A DNA stretch of 64,000 nt from DASPWV01 sp046726375. Lineage in GTDB: Bacteria > Acidobacteriota > Vicinamibacteria > Vicinamibacterales > UBA2999. The notes under the pieces were generated by a model. That model saw only the letters and a list, made by a program, of their open reading frames with translations, was not told the DNA's origin and made no database searches. Shown here piece by piece: positions 43,412 through 53,200 of this stretch. The translations under genes were made by a program, and so were the position numbers. The stretch's first letter is position 1. Every line of letters starts with the position of its first letter. Where the stretch lies: assembly GCA_046726375.1 (NCBI GenBank), contig JBKPAJ010000001.1, forward strand, positions 7,695-71,694, given 5' to 3'.

Positions 43412-43910
43412 ATGCCCCCCCCAGCTCCCTCGTCATCTCCACCATCGTTCTCCTGAAACCCAGACGCGTGAACAGCTGCTGCGCGCCCACATTCCCTTCC
43501 GCCGTGCACAACACCATGCGCTGCATGCCGCGGCTCGCCAGCCACTCCGCCGCTGCCGCCATCAGGCGTGACGCGAGACCGCGGCGCCGCCCGCGCTCGT
43601 CCACGACGATGTCGTGGACGAAGCCCGCCTCATCGCGGAGCTCCTTCCACGACTGCGGCTCGATGCCCGCGTAGACGTAACCGATCACGTCCCCGCCCTG
43701 CTCCGCAACAAAGACCGCAACGTCCGGCTCGCGCAATTGCGTGCCGAGAAACCACGCATAGCCGCCCTCGGGATCGTCTCCCGGGGACATAAAGCGTTGC
43801 TGGTCGAGCTCGTAATGCGCGCGCATGAGCAGCGCGCCCAGGCGGCCGAGCGCGGGCAGGTCGGCGTCTACCGCCCGCCGAATAACGGGTTCCGGTCGAT
43901 TGCTTGACAT
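43410..43910 (-). CDS. GNAT-family N-acetyltransferase
   Basis: About 166 residues from ATG 43910 (MSSNRPEPVIRRAV); an in-frame ATG at 43937 would leave only 6 bp to the divergent malate synthase. GNAT features are IRRAVDADLPALGRLGALL, the beta-4 strand VAVFVAEQGGDVIGYVYAG, the acetyl-CoA loop DIVVDERGRRRGLASRLM and the C-terminal NVGAQQLFTRLGFRRT. Acceptor substrate unknown. Confidence 0.88.
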   Translation of the reverse strand: MSSNRPEPVIRRAVDADLPALGRLGALLMRAHYELDQQRFMSPGDDPEGGYAWFLGTQLREPDVAVFVAEQGGDVIGYVYAGIEPQSWKELRDEAGFVHDIVVDERGRRRGLASRLMAAAAEWLASRGMQRMVLCTAEGNVGAQQLFTRLGFRRTMVEMTRELGGA

Positions 43911-43943
43911 ACCCACGAGCCTTGTCGAAGGATCCATGACTCC

Positions 43944-45815
43944 ATGATTGAACTACGGAGCGGCCTGGCGAATACCTACTACGACGTTTATACACGTGAG
44001 GCGCTTGAGGCGCTCGGCGCGCTGGCGCCGCTCGACGAGCGGCGGCGCGAGCTGATGCGCGCGCGGATTCAGCGCCGGACCACACGCGCCAGGAATCACG
44101 AACGGATCACGTTCCTCGATCCCGGCACGCGGCTCGGCAGCACGAGCTTGACGGCAGCGGACGCGCGCGAGGGGAAATTCGAAGGCAGCGCCATTCCACA
44201 CGATCTGAAGCGACAGTGGATTCAGGGTACGGGTCCCGCGGCAAAACCGAACACGACAACCGCCAAGAGCATCCGCAACATCGCCTATGCACTCCTGTCG
44301 GGGGCTGATGGCTGGATGTTCGACGGTGAGGACGCGCTTGGCCAGGTCCACACCATGTCGCTCGACAACCAGCGCAATCTCAAGCTGGCGATTCATCGCG
44401 ATCCGCTGTTTCTGACCGCCGCCGAGCAAGTGGCGCGCGAGATGAACCTGTGGGCGGAGGGTTTTTTCGGCCGGCCGATCATCGACAACTGGCAGCGGCA
44501 GCTCGAGTTGACAACCAAACTCTTTCGTCCGCGCGGCTTGCACCTCGACGATCGCCATATCCGCCACACCGATGGCGGCGGCTTTTCTGCGTCAATCGCC
44601 GATTCCACCTTGTTCATCGTGAACAACCACGCCCGGCTGCACGCAGACGGATCGTCGTTGGTGCTGTATTTGCCGAAGATTCAGACCGCGGACGAAGCGT
44701 CGTTCTGGAACGATCTGCTGACCTCGCTCGAGCGGCAGCTCGGAATTCCCGAGAGCGCAATCAAGACCTACGTGCTGGTCGAGCAGGTCGAAGCGTGCTT
44801 TCAATTGATGGAGATCCGCGCGGTGCTCGGCAAGCGCTTCGTCGGATTCAACACCGGCCGGTGGGATTACATCAACAGCGTCGCCGACGCCATGGCGTGG
44901 GAGCGCGCCTTCGTCAATCCCAACATCGATGCCATCACGATGACGTATTCCTACATGCGCGCGTATGAGGATCGTGTGCGCCGCGCCGTCAACACGCCCG
45001 ACCGTAACGGCCAGTTTGCGTTGTGGCAGGGCGGGATGGAACCGAACATTCCGGTCGGGTCACCCGAGGGCGTCACCGCCGGGATGACGCGCGCGCGCGC
45101 CGGCGCCGAACGCGAGCAACGCGAAGGCGCGAGTGGCAAATGGGTTGCGCACTGGAAAATGGTGCACATCGTCCGGCCAGTCTGGGCAGTAGTCGGCGAG
45201 CAGAATCAGCTCGGACGCCGCTTCCCACCGCTCACCTACACGCGGGCCGACGCCGATGCGCTGTTCGCGCTCGAGGACGCGCCACGAACGATTCGCGGTG
45301 CGCGCGATCTGCTCAGCGTCGCCCTACAGTACGGCAACGCCTTTGGCCAGGGTCTGCAGGCGGCCGCGCTCAAACCCGCGGACTTCTTCGGCAACGATGA
45401 TGTCCTCTACCTCATGGAGGACATGGCGACTGGTGAGATTCGCCTGAGTATTCTGTGGGAATGGTTGCACAAGGGGGCGACGCTCACCGCTGACGACGAG
45501 ATCGGCGTGAAGGTGGGCCAGACCTTCACAGCCGATCTCTGCGCGCGGCTTCTGGAGGAGGAATACGAGAAGCTGCGCAAAGCGAGCAATCGCGACGTCC
45601 ACGACGATTCCAAGGACACGACGCTGCCCGTCGCGCGCGAGATCGTGGACGCCTATCTCAAGGATCCGGTCAAGCTTCCCTGGTATATCGACCTTCTCAA
45701 CATCACGCTCGGGACCTACGACCTACAGGAAGCTAAGCGCCGCATTGGACTGCTCGTGTCCGCTTTCCGCAAAGACGGGACGCGCATCACTGAGAATCTC
45801 GACTTCGCCGCTTAG
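43944..45815 (+). CDS. aceB: Malate synthase (A-type, long form)
   Basis: 623 residues, longer than E. coli AceB (about 530). Family landmarks are SGADGWMFDGEDALGQ (about 120-135), FRPRGLHLDDRHI, the barrel segment LVLYLPKIQTADEASFW, the Mg/glyoxylate region YVLVEQVEACFQLMEIRAVLG with GFNTGRWDYINS, and the C-terminal catalytic helices (LLYLMEDMATGEIR-like, LWEWLHKGA). Condenses glyoxylate with acetyl-CoA in the glyoxylate shunt; no isocitrate lyase is in the window. Its last 93 bp overlap the 3' end of the convergent otsA. Confidence 0.9.
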   Translation: MIELRSGLANTYYDVYTREALEALGALAPLDERRRELMRARIQRRTTRARNHERITFLDPGTRLGSTSLTAADAREGKFEGSAIPHDLKRQWIQGTGPAAKPNTTTAKSIRNIAYALLSGADGWMFDGEDALGQVHTMSLDNQRNLKLAIHRDPLFLTAAEQVAREMNLWAEGFFGRPIIDNWQRQLELTTKLFRPRGLHLDDRHIRHTDGGGFSASIADSTLFIVNNHARLHADGSSLVLYLPKIQTADEASFWNDLLTSLERQLGIPESAIKTYVLVEQVEACFQLMEIRAVLGKRFVGFNTGRWDYINSVADAMAWERAFVNPNIDAITMTYSYMRAYEDRVRRAVNTPDRNGQFALWQGGMEPNIPVGSPEGVTAGMTRARAGAEREQREGASGKWVAHWKMVHIVRPVWAVVGEQNQLGRRFPPLTYTRADADALFALEDAPRTIRGARDLLSVALQYGNAFGQGLQAAALKPADFFGNDDVLYLMEDMATGEIRLSILWEWLHKGATLTADDEIGVKVGQTFTADLCARLLEEEYEKLRKASNRDVHDDSKDTTLPVAREIVDAYLKDPVKLPWYIDLLNITLGTYDLQEAKRRIGLLVSAFRKDGTRITENLDFAA

Positions 45816-47255
45816 CGCTTCGTACTTGGCAGTGGCGAGCACGTCGTCGAGGATCCGCAACGACCAGGCGTGGGCGTCGTTGGTCTGCACGACGCGCCGC
45901 ATCTGCCGCATCCGCTCGCGCTGCTCGGCGGCCGGCATGTGCAGGCTGCCGGCCAGCAGCGCAGCGGCGCCGTCGATGTCGTGCGGATTGAAGACCACTG
46001 CGTCGTGCAGCTCGTTCGATGCGCCGGCGAACTCGCTGAGCATCAACACGCCCTGCTCGTCGTCGCGCGCCGCGACAAACTCCTTGCTGACGAGATTCAT
46101 CCCATCGTGCAGGCTGCTGACCATGCACACATCGGCGGCCCGGAAATACTTTGCGATCGTCGCCTGTGAATGATGCGCTTCGGCGAGCACGATCGGACCG
46201 TACTCGCGCGCTGAGAACCGGCGGTTGATCCGCTCGGCCGCTTCCAGAATACGCAGCCGCGCTTTGCGGTAGGCCGAGAGCCGCGGACGGCTTGGCTGCG
46301 CGAGCTCGACGAACACGAAGCGGCCGCGCAGATCGGGCCTCATGTCCAACAGCCGTTCGACGATCAGCAGTTTCTCTTCGATGCCCTTGGTGTAATCCAG
46401 CCTGTCGACGCCGATGGCGAGCACCACATCGGAGTCGAGGCGAAGATCGCGGCGAACCGTTTCGCGGCAGGCCGCGATCGGCCCCGCATTGGCCCAGTTA
46501 CCAGGCCATTCGATTGAGGCCGGGTAATCGCGAACGAGCACGCGGCGGTCCTGGTACTCGATGACGCCTTCGCCGGCGTCGATTTGTGCGCCGAGCACGC
46601 GATCGACCGTCTCCACGAAATTGAAGCAGTCTGCCGGCGTCTGAAAGCCGAGCACGCTGCTCCCGAGAAGGCCCTGCAGAATCTCGCGCCGCCAGGGGCA
46701 GGTCGCAAACGTCTGCCAATGCGGCCACGGAATGTGCCAGAACGTCGCCAGCGCCGCCGACGGAAGACGTTTGCGAATCATGAGCGGAGCCAGCGCGAAG
46801 TGGTAGTCCTGGACGAGGATGACCGGCGGAGTGGCGCGCGTTTCCTCGCACACCGCGTTGGCGAAGCGCTCGTTGATGCAGGAATAGGTGTTGAAGTCGT
46901 CCGACCGGAACACAGGCTGGACATAAGTGCGATGACACAGCGGCCAGAGCGCGCTATTGGAGAAGCCGTCGTAGTACTCGCGCTCTTCGTCTTCCGACAG
47001 CCACACGCGCCGCAATCGATAGGACGGCGCTTCCGGCGGCACGTTGACGACGTCACGATCGTAGGCGGCGTCGCGATCACCGCTGCCGGACCCGTGCGCG
47101 ACCCATACGCCCGAACATGCGACGAGCAACGGTTCAACGGCGTTGACGACGCCGGAGTTCGAGCGTCGAACTCTGATGTGACCCTGGCTGTCGCGGTCGT
47201 GGGTATACGGTTCGCGATTGGCGAGCACAATCACTTGCGGGAGCTGCTGGCTCAT
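45723..47255 (-). CDS. otsA: Trehalose-6-phosphate synthase
   Basis: 510 residues, GT20 family: VIVLANREPYTHDR with RRSNSGVVNAVEPLL at the front, acceptor-site WHIPWPHWQTFATCPW (about 170-185), the donor-site LAIGVDRLDYTKGIEEKLL (about 265-283) and DGMNLVSKEFVAAR (about 380). Makes trehalose-6-phosphate from UDP- or GDP-glucose and glucose-6-phosphate. Start ATG 47255 (MSQQLPQVIV), with an in-frame start 33 bp earlier as alternative. Divergent from the kinase-regulator-otsB operon; the 3' end overlaps malate synthase. Confidence 0.93.
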   Translation of the reverse strand: MSQQLPQVIVLANREPYTHDRDSQGHIRVRRSNSGVVNAVEPLLVACSGVWVAHGSGSGDRDAAYDRDVVNVPPEAPSYRLRRVWLSEDEEREYYDGFSNSALWPLCHRTYVQPVFRSDDFNTYSCINERFANAVCEETRATPPVILVQDYHFALAPLMIRKRLPSAALATFWHIPWPHWQTFATCPWRREILQGLLGSSVLGFQTPADCFNFVETVDRVLGAQIDAGEGVIEYQDRRVLVRDYPASIEWPGNWANAGPIAACRETVRRDLRLDSDVVLAIGVDRLDYTKGIEEKLLIVERLLDMRPDLRGRFVFVELAQPSRPRLSAYRKARLRILEAAERINRRFSAREYGPIVLAEAHHSQATIAKYFRAADVCMVSSLHDGMNLVSKEFVAARDDEQGVLMLSEFAGASNELHDAVVFNPHDIDGAAALLAGSLHMPAAEQRERMRQMRRVVQTNDAHAWSLRILDDVLATAKYEALSGEVEILSDARPVFAESGHEQSNAALSFL

Positions 47256-47367
47256 CTGTTCTCTCATTGTCTTTCGAGTAAACCGCATCGAACCGCGCTT
47301 GGGTATCCGGCCGAGGGGGGAAATCCCGTCGGGTGTACAGGGGATTGAGCCGCGCGCGCGAAACCAC

Positions 47368-47382
47368 TATGTTCGTGGGGTG
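47368..47382 (+). promoter_or_regulatory. Leaderless-type promoter of NarL-type kinase
   Basis: TATGTT at 47368-47373, 6 nt, then GTG at 47380. Decides the start among several in-frame upstream candidates. Confidence 0.45.
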
Positions 47383-48738
47383 AGATTCAAGACCTGGCCG
47401 ATTGCGGCGGTGGGACTGACGAGCTTGCTGGTCCTCGTCATTTACTCCGTGTTAACAGCGTCGAGCAAGGCACAGGACATCTACACTCGGCTCGATCAAC
47501 TCAACTCGCATCATCGCGAAGTCGATGCCAAACTTCGACGGCTGCGCTCGGACGTCCATCTCTCGGGAATCTTCGTCCGCGACTATCTGCTCGACACCGA
47601 GCGCGAGCATGCCGAGGATTACCAGCAGCAACTGGCTGAGTTTCGCAGGGCCAACCAGGCGACGCTCGCCGAGCTTCGCGCGCTCGTTGGCGAGGAGCAG
47701 AAAGGACGGATTGAGACGCTGCAGTCGCAGCTCGACGAATACTGGCGCGCGTTCGAGCCGCTGATCGACTGGAGCATCGCCGAGAAAATCCTGCTGAGCG
47801 CCCGTTTTCTCAAACGGGATGTGATTCCGCGCCGCGAGGCGGTATTGTCGATCGCGCAGGACATCGAGGAGCTGAACAACGTCAACCTTGCGGCACAAGG
47901 CGCCGAGGTGACGAGGCAGCAGGCCGCGTTCCGCCGAGAGCTGTACACCTTGCTCTGGCGCAGCCTCGCGCTCGGCGTCTTTCTCGCGCTTACAGCAGTC
48001 ATCCGCCTGCGCGTCGTCGAGCGGCGCTCCGAGGAGCAAAAGCTCATCGCGCAAGATGCCGCACGGCAGCTGCGACAGTTGTCGCAACAGCTGGTCGCCA
48101 CGCAGGAGGAAGAACGGCGAAAGCTGTCGCGTGAGCTGCACGATCACGTCGGGCAGATGCTCACCGCTTTGCGGATGGAGCTTGGCCGCATCGATCGGGT
48201 GAGCGCTTCCGGTGACTCCCGCATCGCGACGGCAGTGGCCGAGTGCCGCAAGCTCGTGGACGAAATGGTGCACCTCGTACGCGATCTTGCGCTCGGCCTG
48301 CGCCCCAGCATGCTCGATGATATCGGCTTGCAGCCCGCGCTCGAGTGGCAGGCGCGCGACTATTCGCGGCGCTACGGTGTGCCGGTGGACGTCAACGTGA
48401 GCGGCGATCTCGACAGCTTGAGCGATCAGCACCGCACATGTGTGTACCGCGTCGTGCAGGAGGCGTTGACCAATTGCATTCGACACGCGCGCGCGACCCG
48501 TGTCAGCATCAAAGTGCATGCGCGGCCGCAGGTGATCGATTTGTCCGTCACCGACAACGGTGTCGGCCTCGATCCGGCCATGCGACACGAGGGGCTCGGC
48601 CTGCGCGGCATCGAGGAGCGCGTGCACGAGCTGCACGGGAGCGTGGTCATGGAAAGCGCGGCCGGCAAAGGCTCAACGCTCACCGTCCGCTTGCCGCTCA
48701 CGATCACGGAGGACGCACTTGCGAGTGCTGCTGGCTGA
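47380..48738 (+). CDS. NarL-partner sensor histidine kinase (HisKA_3)
   Basis: 452 residues. Transmembrane helix at about 5-25 (WPIAAVGLTSLLVLVIYSVL), an external four-helix-bundle-like region of about 165 residues rich in Leu, Gln and Glu, second helix at about 193-212 (LWRSLALGVFLALTAVIRL), coiled coil, HisKA_3 with the histidine in EEERRKLSRELHDHVGQML, and HATPase (DNGVGLDPAMRHEGLGLRG). Partner of the following NarL-type regulator. Being in an operon with otsB and divergent from otsA, it may respond to osmotic or desiccation stress (inference). Confidence 0.92.
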   Translation: MRFKTWPIAAVGLTSLLVLVIYSVLTASSKAQDIYTRLDQLNSHHREVDAKLRRLRSDVHLSGIFVRDYLLDTEREHAEDYQQQLAEFRRANQATLAELRALVGEEQKGRIETLQSQLDEYWRAFEPLIDWSIAEKILLSARFLKRDVIPRREAVLSIAQDIEELNNVNLAAQGAEVTRQQAAFRRELYTLLWRSLALGVFLALTAVIRLRVVERRSEEQKLIAQDAARQLRQLSQQLVATQEEERRKLSRELHDHVGQMLTALRMELGRIDRVSASGDSRIATAVAECRKLVDEMVHLVRDLALGLRPSMLDDIGLQPALEWQARDYSRRYGVPVDVNVSGDLDSLSDQHRTCVYRVVQEALTNCIRHARATRVSIKVHARPQVIDLSVTDNGVGLDPAMRHEGLGLRGIEERVHELHGSVVMESAAGKGSTLTVRLPLTITEDALASAAG

Positions 48739-49360
48739 TGATCACGCCATCGTCCGCCGCGGACTGCGCAGCCTGCTCGAAACCGAACCGGGTCTGACCG
48801 TTGTCGCGGAAGCCGCGGACGGGCTCGACGCGCTTCGCCTGACTGAGGATCACGAACCGGATGTCGTCATTCTGGACGTCGCCATGCCGAAGTTGAACGG
48901 CATCGACGTCGCCGCGCGGGCACAAAAACTGAAGCGGCCGCCGAAGGTCATTATCCTCAGCATGCACGCCGACGAGTCGTACATCATTCGCGCGCTGTCC
49001 GCGGGCGCGCGCGCGTATCTGCTGAAAGATGCCACCGATGAGGATCTGCTTCCTGCCGTCCGCACGGTCGCCGCGGGGAAGCCGTTCTTCAGCCCGGCGG
49101 TGGCGGGCGTGCTGGTCGAGGACTACATGCGACAGTTGCAGACGCGAGGGTTGAGCGATTCATATCACCTGCTCACCGACCGCGAGAAAGAAGTGCTGCA
49201 ATTGCTGGCCGAAGGACGATCGAACAAAGAGGTGGCGTCGCTTCTCAATCTCGGCCTGTCGACGGTGGAAACGCATCGCGCCAATCTGATGCAGAAGTTG
49301 AACCTGCACAACACGGCCGAAATCGTACTCTACGCGGTGCGCAAGGGCATCATTGTCTAG
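48719..49360 (+). CDS. NarL/FixJ-family response regulator
   Basis: 213 residues: receiver domain with LLADDHAIVRRGLRSLL, phosphoacceptor Asp in DVVILDVAMPKLNGIDV and LKDATDEDL, then a LuxR-type helix-turn-helix (LTDREKEVLQLLAEGRSNKE, STVETHRANLMQKLNL). Starts at TTG 48719, chosen because GGAGG lies 6 nt upstream; this overlaps the kinase end by 20 bp. Its stop overlaps the otsB start. Confidence 0.93.
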   Translation: MRVLLADDHAIVRRGLRSLLETEPGLTVVAEAADGLDALRLTEDHEPDVVILDVAMPKLNGIDVAARAQKLKRPPKVIILSMHADESYIIRALSAGARAYLLKDATDEDLLPAVRTVAAGKPFFSPAVAGVLVEDYMRQLQTRGLSDSYHLLTDREKEVLQLLAEGRSNKEVASLLNLGLSTVETHRANLMQKLNLHNTAEIVLYAVRKGIIV

Positions 49361-50112
49361 TGTCATCGTCTAGCGTCATCGGCGACGAGTGCCGCAGCGG
49401 ACCTCTCACGCTGCTGCTCGATTACGACGGCACGCTCGTTCCCATTGTGCCCACGCCCGATCTTGCTGTACCCGATGCCGAACTGCTGAACCTTCTCGCA
49501 ACGGTCACCGAACGCGCCGAGCTCGTCCTGCACATCGTGAGCGGCAGGCCGCGCGACATCCTGGATGCCTGGTTCAGCAAGCTTCCCGCATCGTTGTGGG
49601 CAGAGCATGGCTTCTGGCACCGGCCTGCTCCAGGACTCGCATGGGTCCCGGCTGGAGACATTCCGACCGAAGCGCTCAAGGCTATCCGTCCGATCTTCGA
49701 CCGCGCCGCGGCCAGAACCACCGGCTCGTTCGTCGAAGAAAAGTCTGCATCGCTGGCGTGGCACTACCGGCAGTGCGACCTGCAAATCGGCGAAGAGGCC
49801 GCGCGAGCGTTGCGATCGACGCTCGACAGGGCACTCGGGGGGACGCCGCTCGAGCGTCTCGACGGGAACAAGGTGATCGAGGTCCGGCCGCGTGGCATCA
49901 GCAAGGCGCTGGTCGCGCGCCATGTCTGGGCCCAACATGTGCCGGACACCGCGGTCGTGGCGATCGGCGATGACATCACGGACGGCGAGTTGTTCGAAGC
50001 CTTGCCCGACTCCGCTATCACGATTGCCGTCGGCCCGCGGGCGGCCGGCGCCAAGTATCACGTCATCGATCACCACGACGCCCGCGATCTGCTGCGCGCA
50101 CTCGTCCTCTAG
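49360..50112 (+). CDS. otsB: Trehalose-6-phosphate phosphatase
   Basis: 250 residues, HAD superfamily: motif I LLLDYDGTLVPI (about 18-29), VSGRPRDILDAWF, WAEHGFWHRPA, the lysine in DGNKVIEVRPRGISKALV and the metal site in AIGDDITDGELFEAL (about 205-219). Removes phosphate from trehalose-6-phosphate, completing the pathway begun by the divergent otsA. GTG start overlaps the regulator stop by one base. Confidence 0.93.
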   Translation: MSSSSVIGDECRSGPLTLLLDYDGTLVPIVPTPDLAVPDAELLNLLATVTERAELVLHIVSGRPRDILDAWFSKLPASLWAEHGFWHRPAPGLAWVPAGDIPTEALKAIRPIFDRAAARTTGSFVEEKSASLAWHYRQCDLQIGEEAARALRSTLDRALGGTPLERLDGNKVIEVRPRGISKALVARHVWAQHVPDTAVVAIGDDITDGELFEALPDSAITIAVGPRAAGAKYHVIDHHDARDLLRALVL

Positions 50113-50123
50113 CCAACAACAAC

Positions 50124-50174
50124 TAGCCAGGGGCCACAGCGTCAGTCGCGAGATCGACAAAAGGCCTTTGGCTA
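50124..50174 (+). terminator. Possible terminator hairpin after otsB
   Basis: TAGCCAGGGGCC (50124-50135) and GGCCTTTGGCTA (50163-50174) pair with two mismatches over a 27-nt loop. No U-tract follows, so termination is uncertain. Confidence 0.35.
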
Positions 50175-50298
50175 GCCTGCGCGTTCCGTGCTGCCAGAGC
50201 TTGACTTCGCCGCTGCATGAGGTCTATTAACCCATCGCGGCCGTTCCGGCGCATTCGTCGCACTTGCACGTCTTCAGGCAATCGGCCTCTGGAGGTGG

Positions 50299-53200
50299 TA
50301 TGGGCCTCGTCCCTCGACTCGCATGCAGTCGTCTTCTGCTTGTGTTCGCGCTGGGCGTTACCTGTTCCGGCCTGGGCGCAAACCGGCATCGCTTCGCTGA
50401 TCGGCGAAGTCACTGATCCATCGAAACAGATCGTTCCCGGCGCGACCATTACCCTGACCAACGCGCAAACCGGTGTGTCGCAGACCACCGTCACCGACGA
50501 ACGCGGGACGTATCGCTTCGTCAACGTGCAGCCTGGGCGCTACAACCTGAAAGTGGAGCTCGCCGGTTTCAAGACCTCGCTCACAGAAGGCGTCGCGCTG
50601 CAGGTGGACACGACAACGCGACAGAACGCGGTTTTGGAAGTCGGCGGTCTTGCCGAAACGGTCAGCGTCGTTTCTGAGACGACAGCCCTGAACACAACGG
50701 ATGCCAGCCTCGGCAACGCGCTGTCGCGCGAGCAGATTCGCGCGCTGCCGGTCGAAGCGCAGAACGTCGTGCACCTGTTGAGCGTGCAGGCGGGCGCGGT
50801 GTTCATTCCCGTCAACATCAACTCGGATCCGGAAGATTCACGTTATGGCTCGGTGACCGGCGCGCGCGCCGACCAGCAGAACGTCACCCTCGACGGCATC
50901 GACGTCAACGATCCACAGAATCAGACCGCCTACACCTCCGCTGTCAAGATGACGCAGGAGTCGCTGCAGGAATTCCGCGTGAGCACGTCGACGTACAACG
51001 CGGACATGGGCCGGTCGAGCGGTCCCCAGGTAACGCTCGTCACACGCAGCGGGATGAACAATTTCGACGGTGCGGGCTATTGGAGCTTCAGGCGCACTGC
51101 AACCTCGAGCAACGAATACTTTCTGAAGCTGTCGCAGGTGCTTGCCGGTCAGGAAAGCAAAGCGCCCAAACTTGATCGGGACAACTTTGGCGGATCATTC
51201 GGCGGTCCTATTCGACGCAATCGGCTGTTCTTTTTTGGCAACTTCGAAAAACTTCGCGAGCGAAGCGAAACGCCGGTGGTACGCAACGTCCCGTCCAATT
51301 CGTTCCGCGATGGCGTGCTGATGTATCGCTGCGCCGTGCCAGCGGCGTGCCCCGGAGGTCGGTACGCGGCTTTGCCAACACGCATACCGTGGCGTCCGGC
51401 TGGTACGGCATGTCACCGCAGGAGATCGCGGCGATCGATCCGCTCGGCATCGGTCCGAGCGTGGCCGCGTCGCAGTACTTCAAACAATTCCCTGCACCCA
51501 ACGAACCGGGGACCGATGGCCACAACCTCATGGATTTTCGTTTCTCGGCGCCGATCGAAAACGACTTCAACACGTTCATCACGCGCATCGACTACAAAGC
51601 AAGCGAATCGGGCAATCACAACTTCTTCGGCCGCTTCGGCAGGCAGGACGACACCATCAACGATCCGCCGCAGTTTCCTGATCAGGACCCGCGCCGTTCG
51701 CGGCTCTTCAACAACTTCGGTTATGCGTTCGGGTACGACGCGGTGCTGTCGAAGACCCTGACCAACAGCTTCCGCTACGGTTTGACCAAAATCGACGAGC
51801 GCAACGAAGGGGTGACCAACGTCAACTACGTGATCTTCCGCTTCATCTCACCCTTCGACGGCGTTGGTGATACCAACAACGGCGGAACGTTTACGGATGC
51901 GCGCGAGACGCCGACCCAGAATTTCGTCAACGACCTCAATTGGTTCAAGGGGGCGCACAACTTCAAAGTTGGAACAAATATCAGGTTTACTCGCGTGCCC
52001 AAGGAGCGATTTCAATCGTCATTTTTGAGCGCGACCGTAAATCCATCATGGGTCGCCGGCATCGGTCAGCGGAACATGCCCGGCAGCTCGTTCTGTACCG
52101 CGCCGATCTGTGGATCGCTGCCAGCGGTTGCGTCGACCGGCGTCGCCGGCTACGGGGACGCGTGGCTCAACATCATCGGCGTACTCTCGCAAGCCACTCA
52201 GCGCGCAAACTACGATCGGAATGGCACGCCGCAAGCGCCAGGCACAGCGGTAGCGCGCGAGATCGAAGCGATGAGTACGAGTTCTACGTTCAGGATGCGT
52301 GGCAGCTGCGATCGAACGTCACGTTGACCGCGGGCGTCCGTTACAGCCTCTACTCGCCGTCGTACGAAGTCAACGGGCTGCAGGTGCAGCCGACAATCAA
52401 CATGGGCGAGTGGTTCAACCAGCGCGTCGAGAACATGAAAAACGGGATTCCGTCGAATCGGAGCCCGATTGTGACGTTCGATCTCTCCGGTCCGGCGAAC
52501 GATCGTCCCGGGTTCTACGCCTGGGACAAGAACAACTTCGCGCCGCGCCTGGGGATTGCGTGGAACCCGTCCGCCGATCTCGTGATTCGGGGCGGCTACA
52601 CCAAAGTGTTCGACCGCGTCGGGGCGGGGCTCGCCACCAACTTCGACGAAGGATTCGCGTTTGGCATGTCGACGACGATTTCGAGTCCGTTTGGCGCACC
52701 CTACGAAACGAATCCGGACGTGCGGTTCCGCAGCGTGACGACGTTGCCGCCGACAGTACCGACCGCGCCAGCCGGTGGGTTCCCGCAGACGCCACCCCTT
52801 CGCGCCGGCATCATCACACAGAGCATCGATGAGTCGCTGAAGACGCCGTATGCCCACATGCTCAGTGCTACGGTGGGCCGCGACCTCGGACACAACTTCG
52901 CGGTCGAGGCCGGATACGTCGGACGCCTGGGTCGCGATCTGCTGATCCGCCGCGACATTGCGATGCCGCTCAATCTTGTGGACACGCGCTCGAACACCGA
53001 CTACTTCACCGCCGCTCAGGCAGTGATCAGAGCGGCACAAGCGGCAGGATTGACCCAAACTTCGCCGGCCGCGCGTTTTCGGGGCTCGCCAACATTCCGT
53101 ACTGGGAAAACCTGTTTCCGGCGGCTGCGGGCGGCGGTCTCACGGCGACCCACGCCATCGCACTCGCGTTCATGTCGAACTCGCCCGACTGGATCACTGC

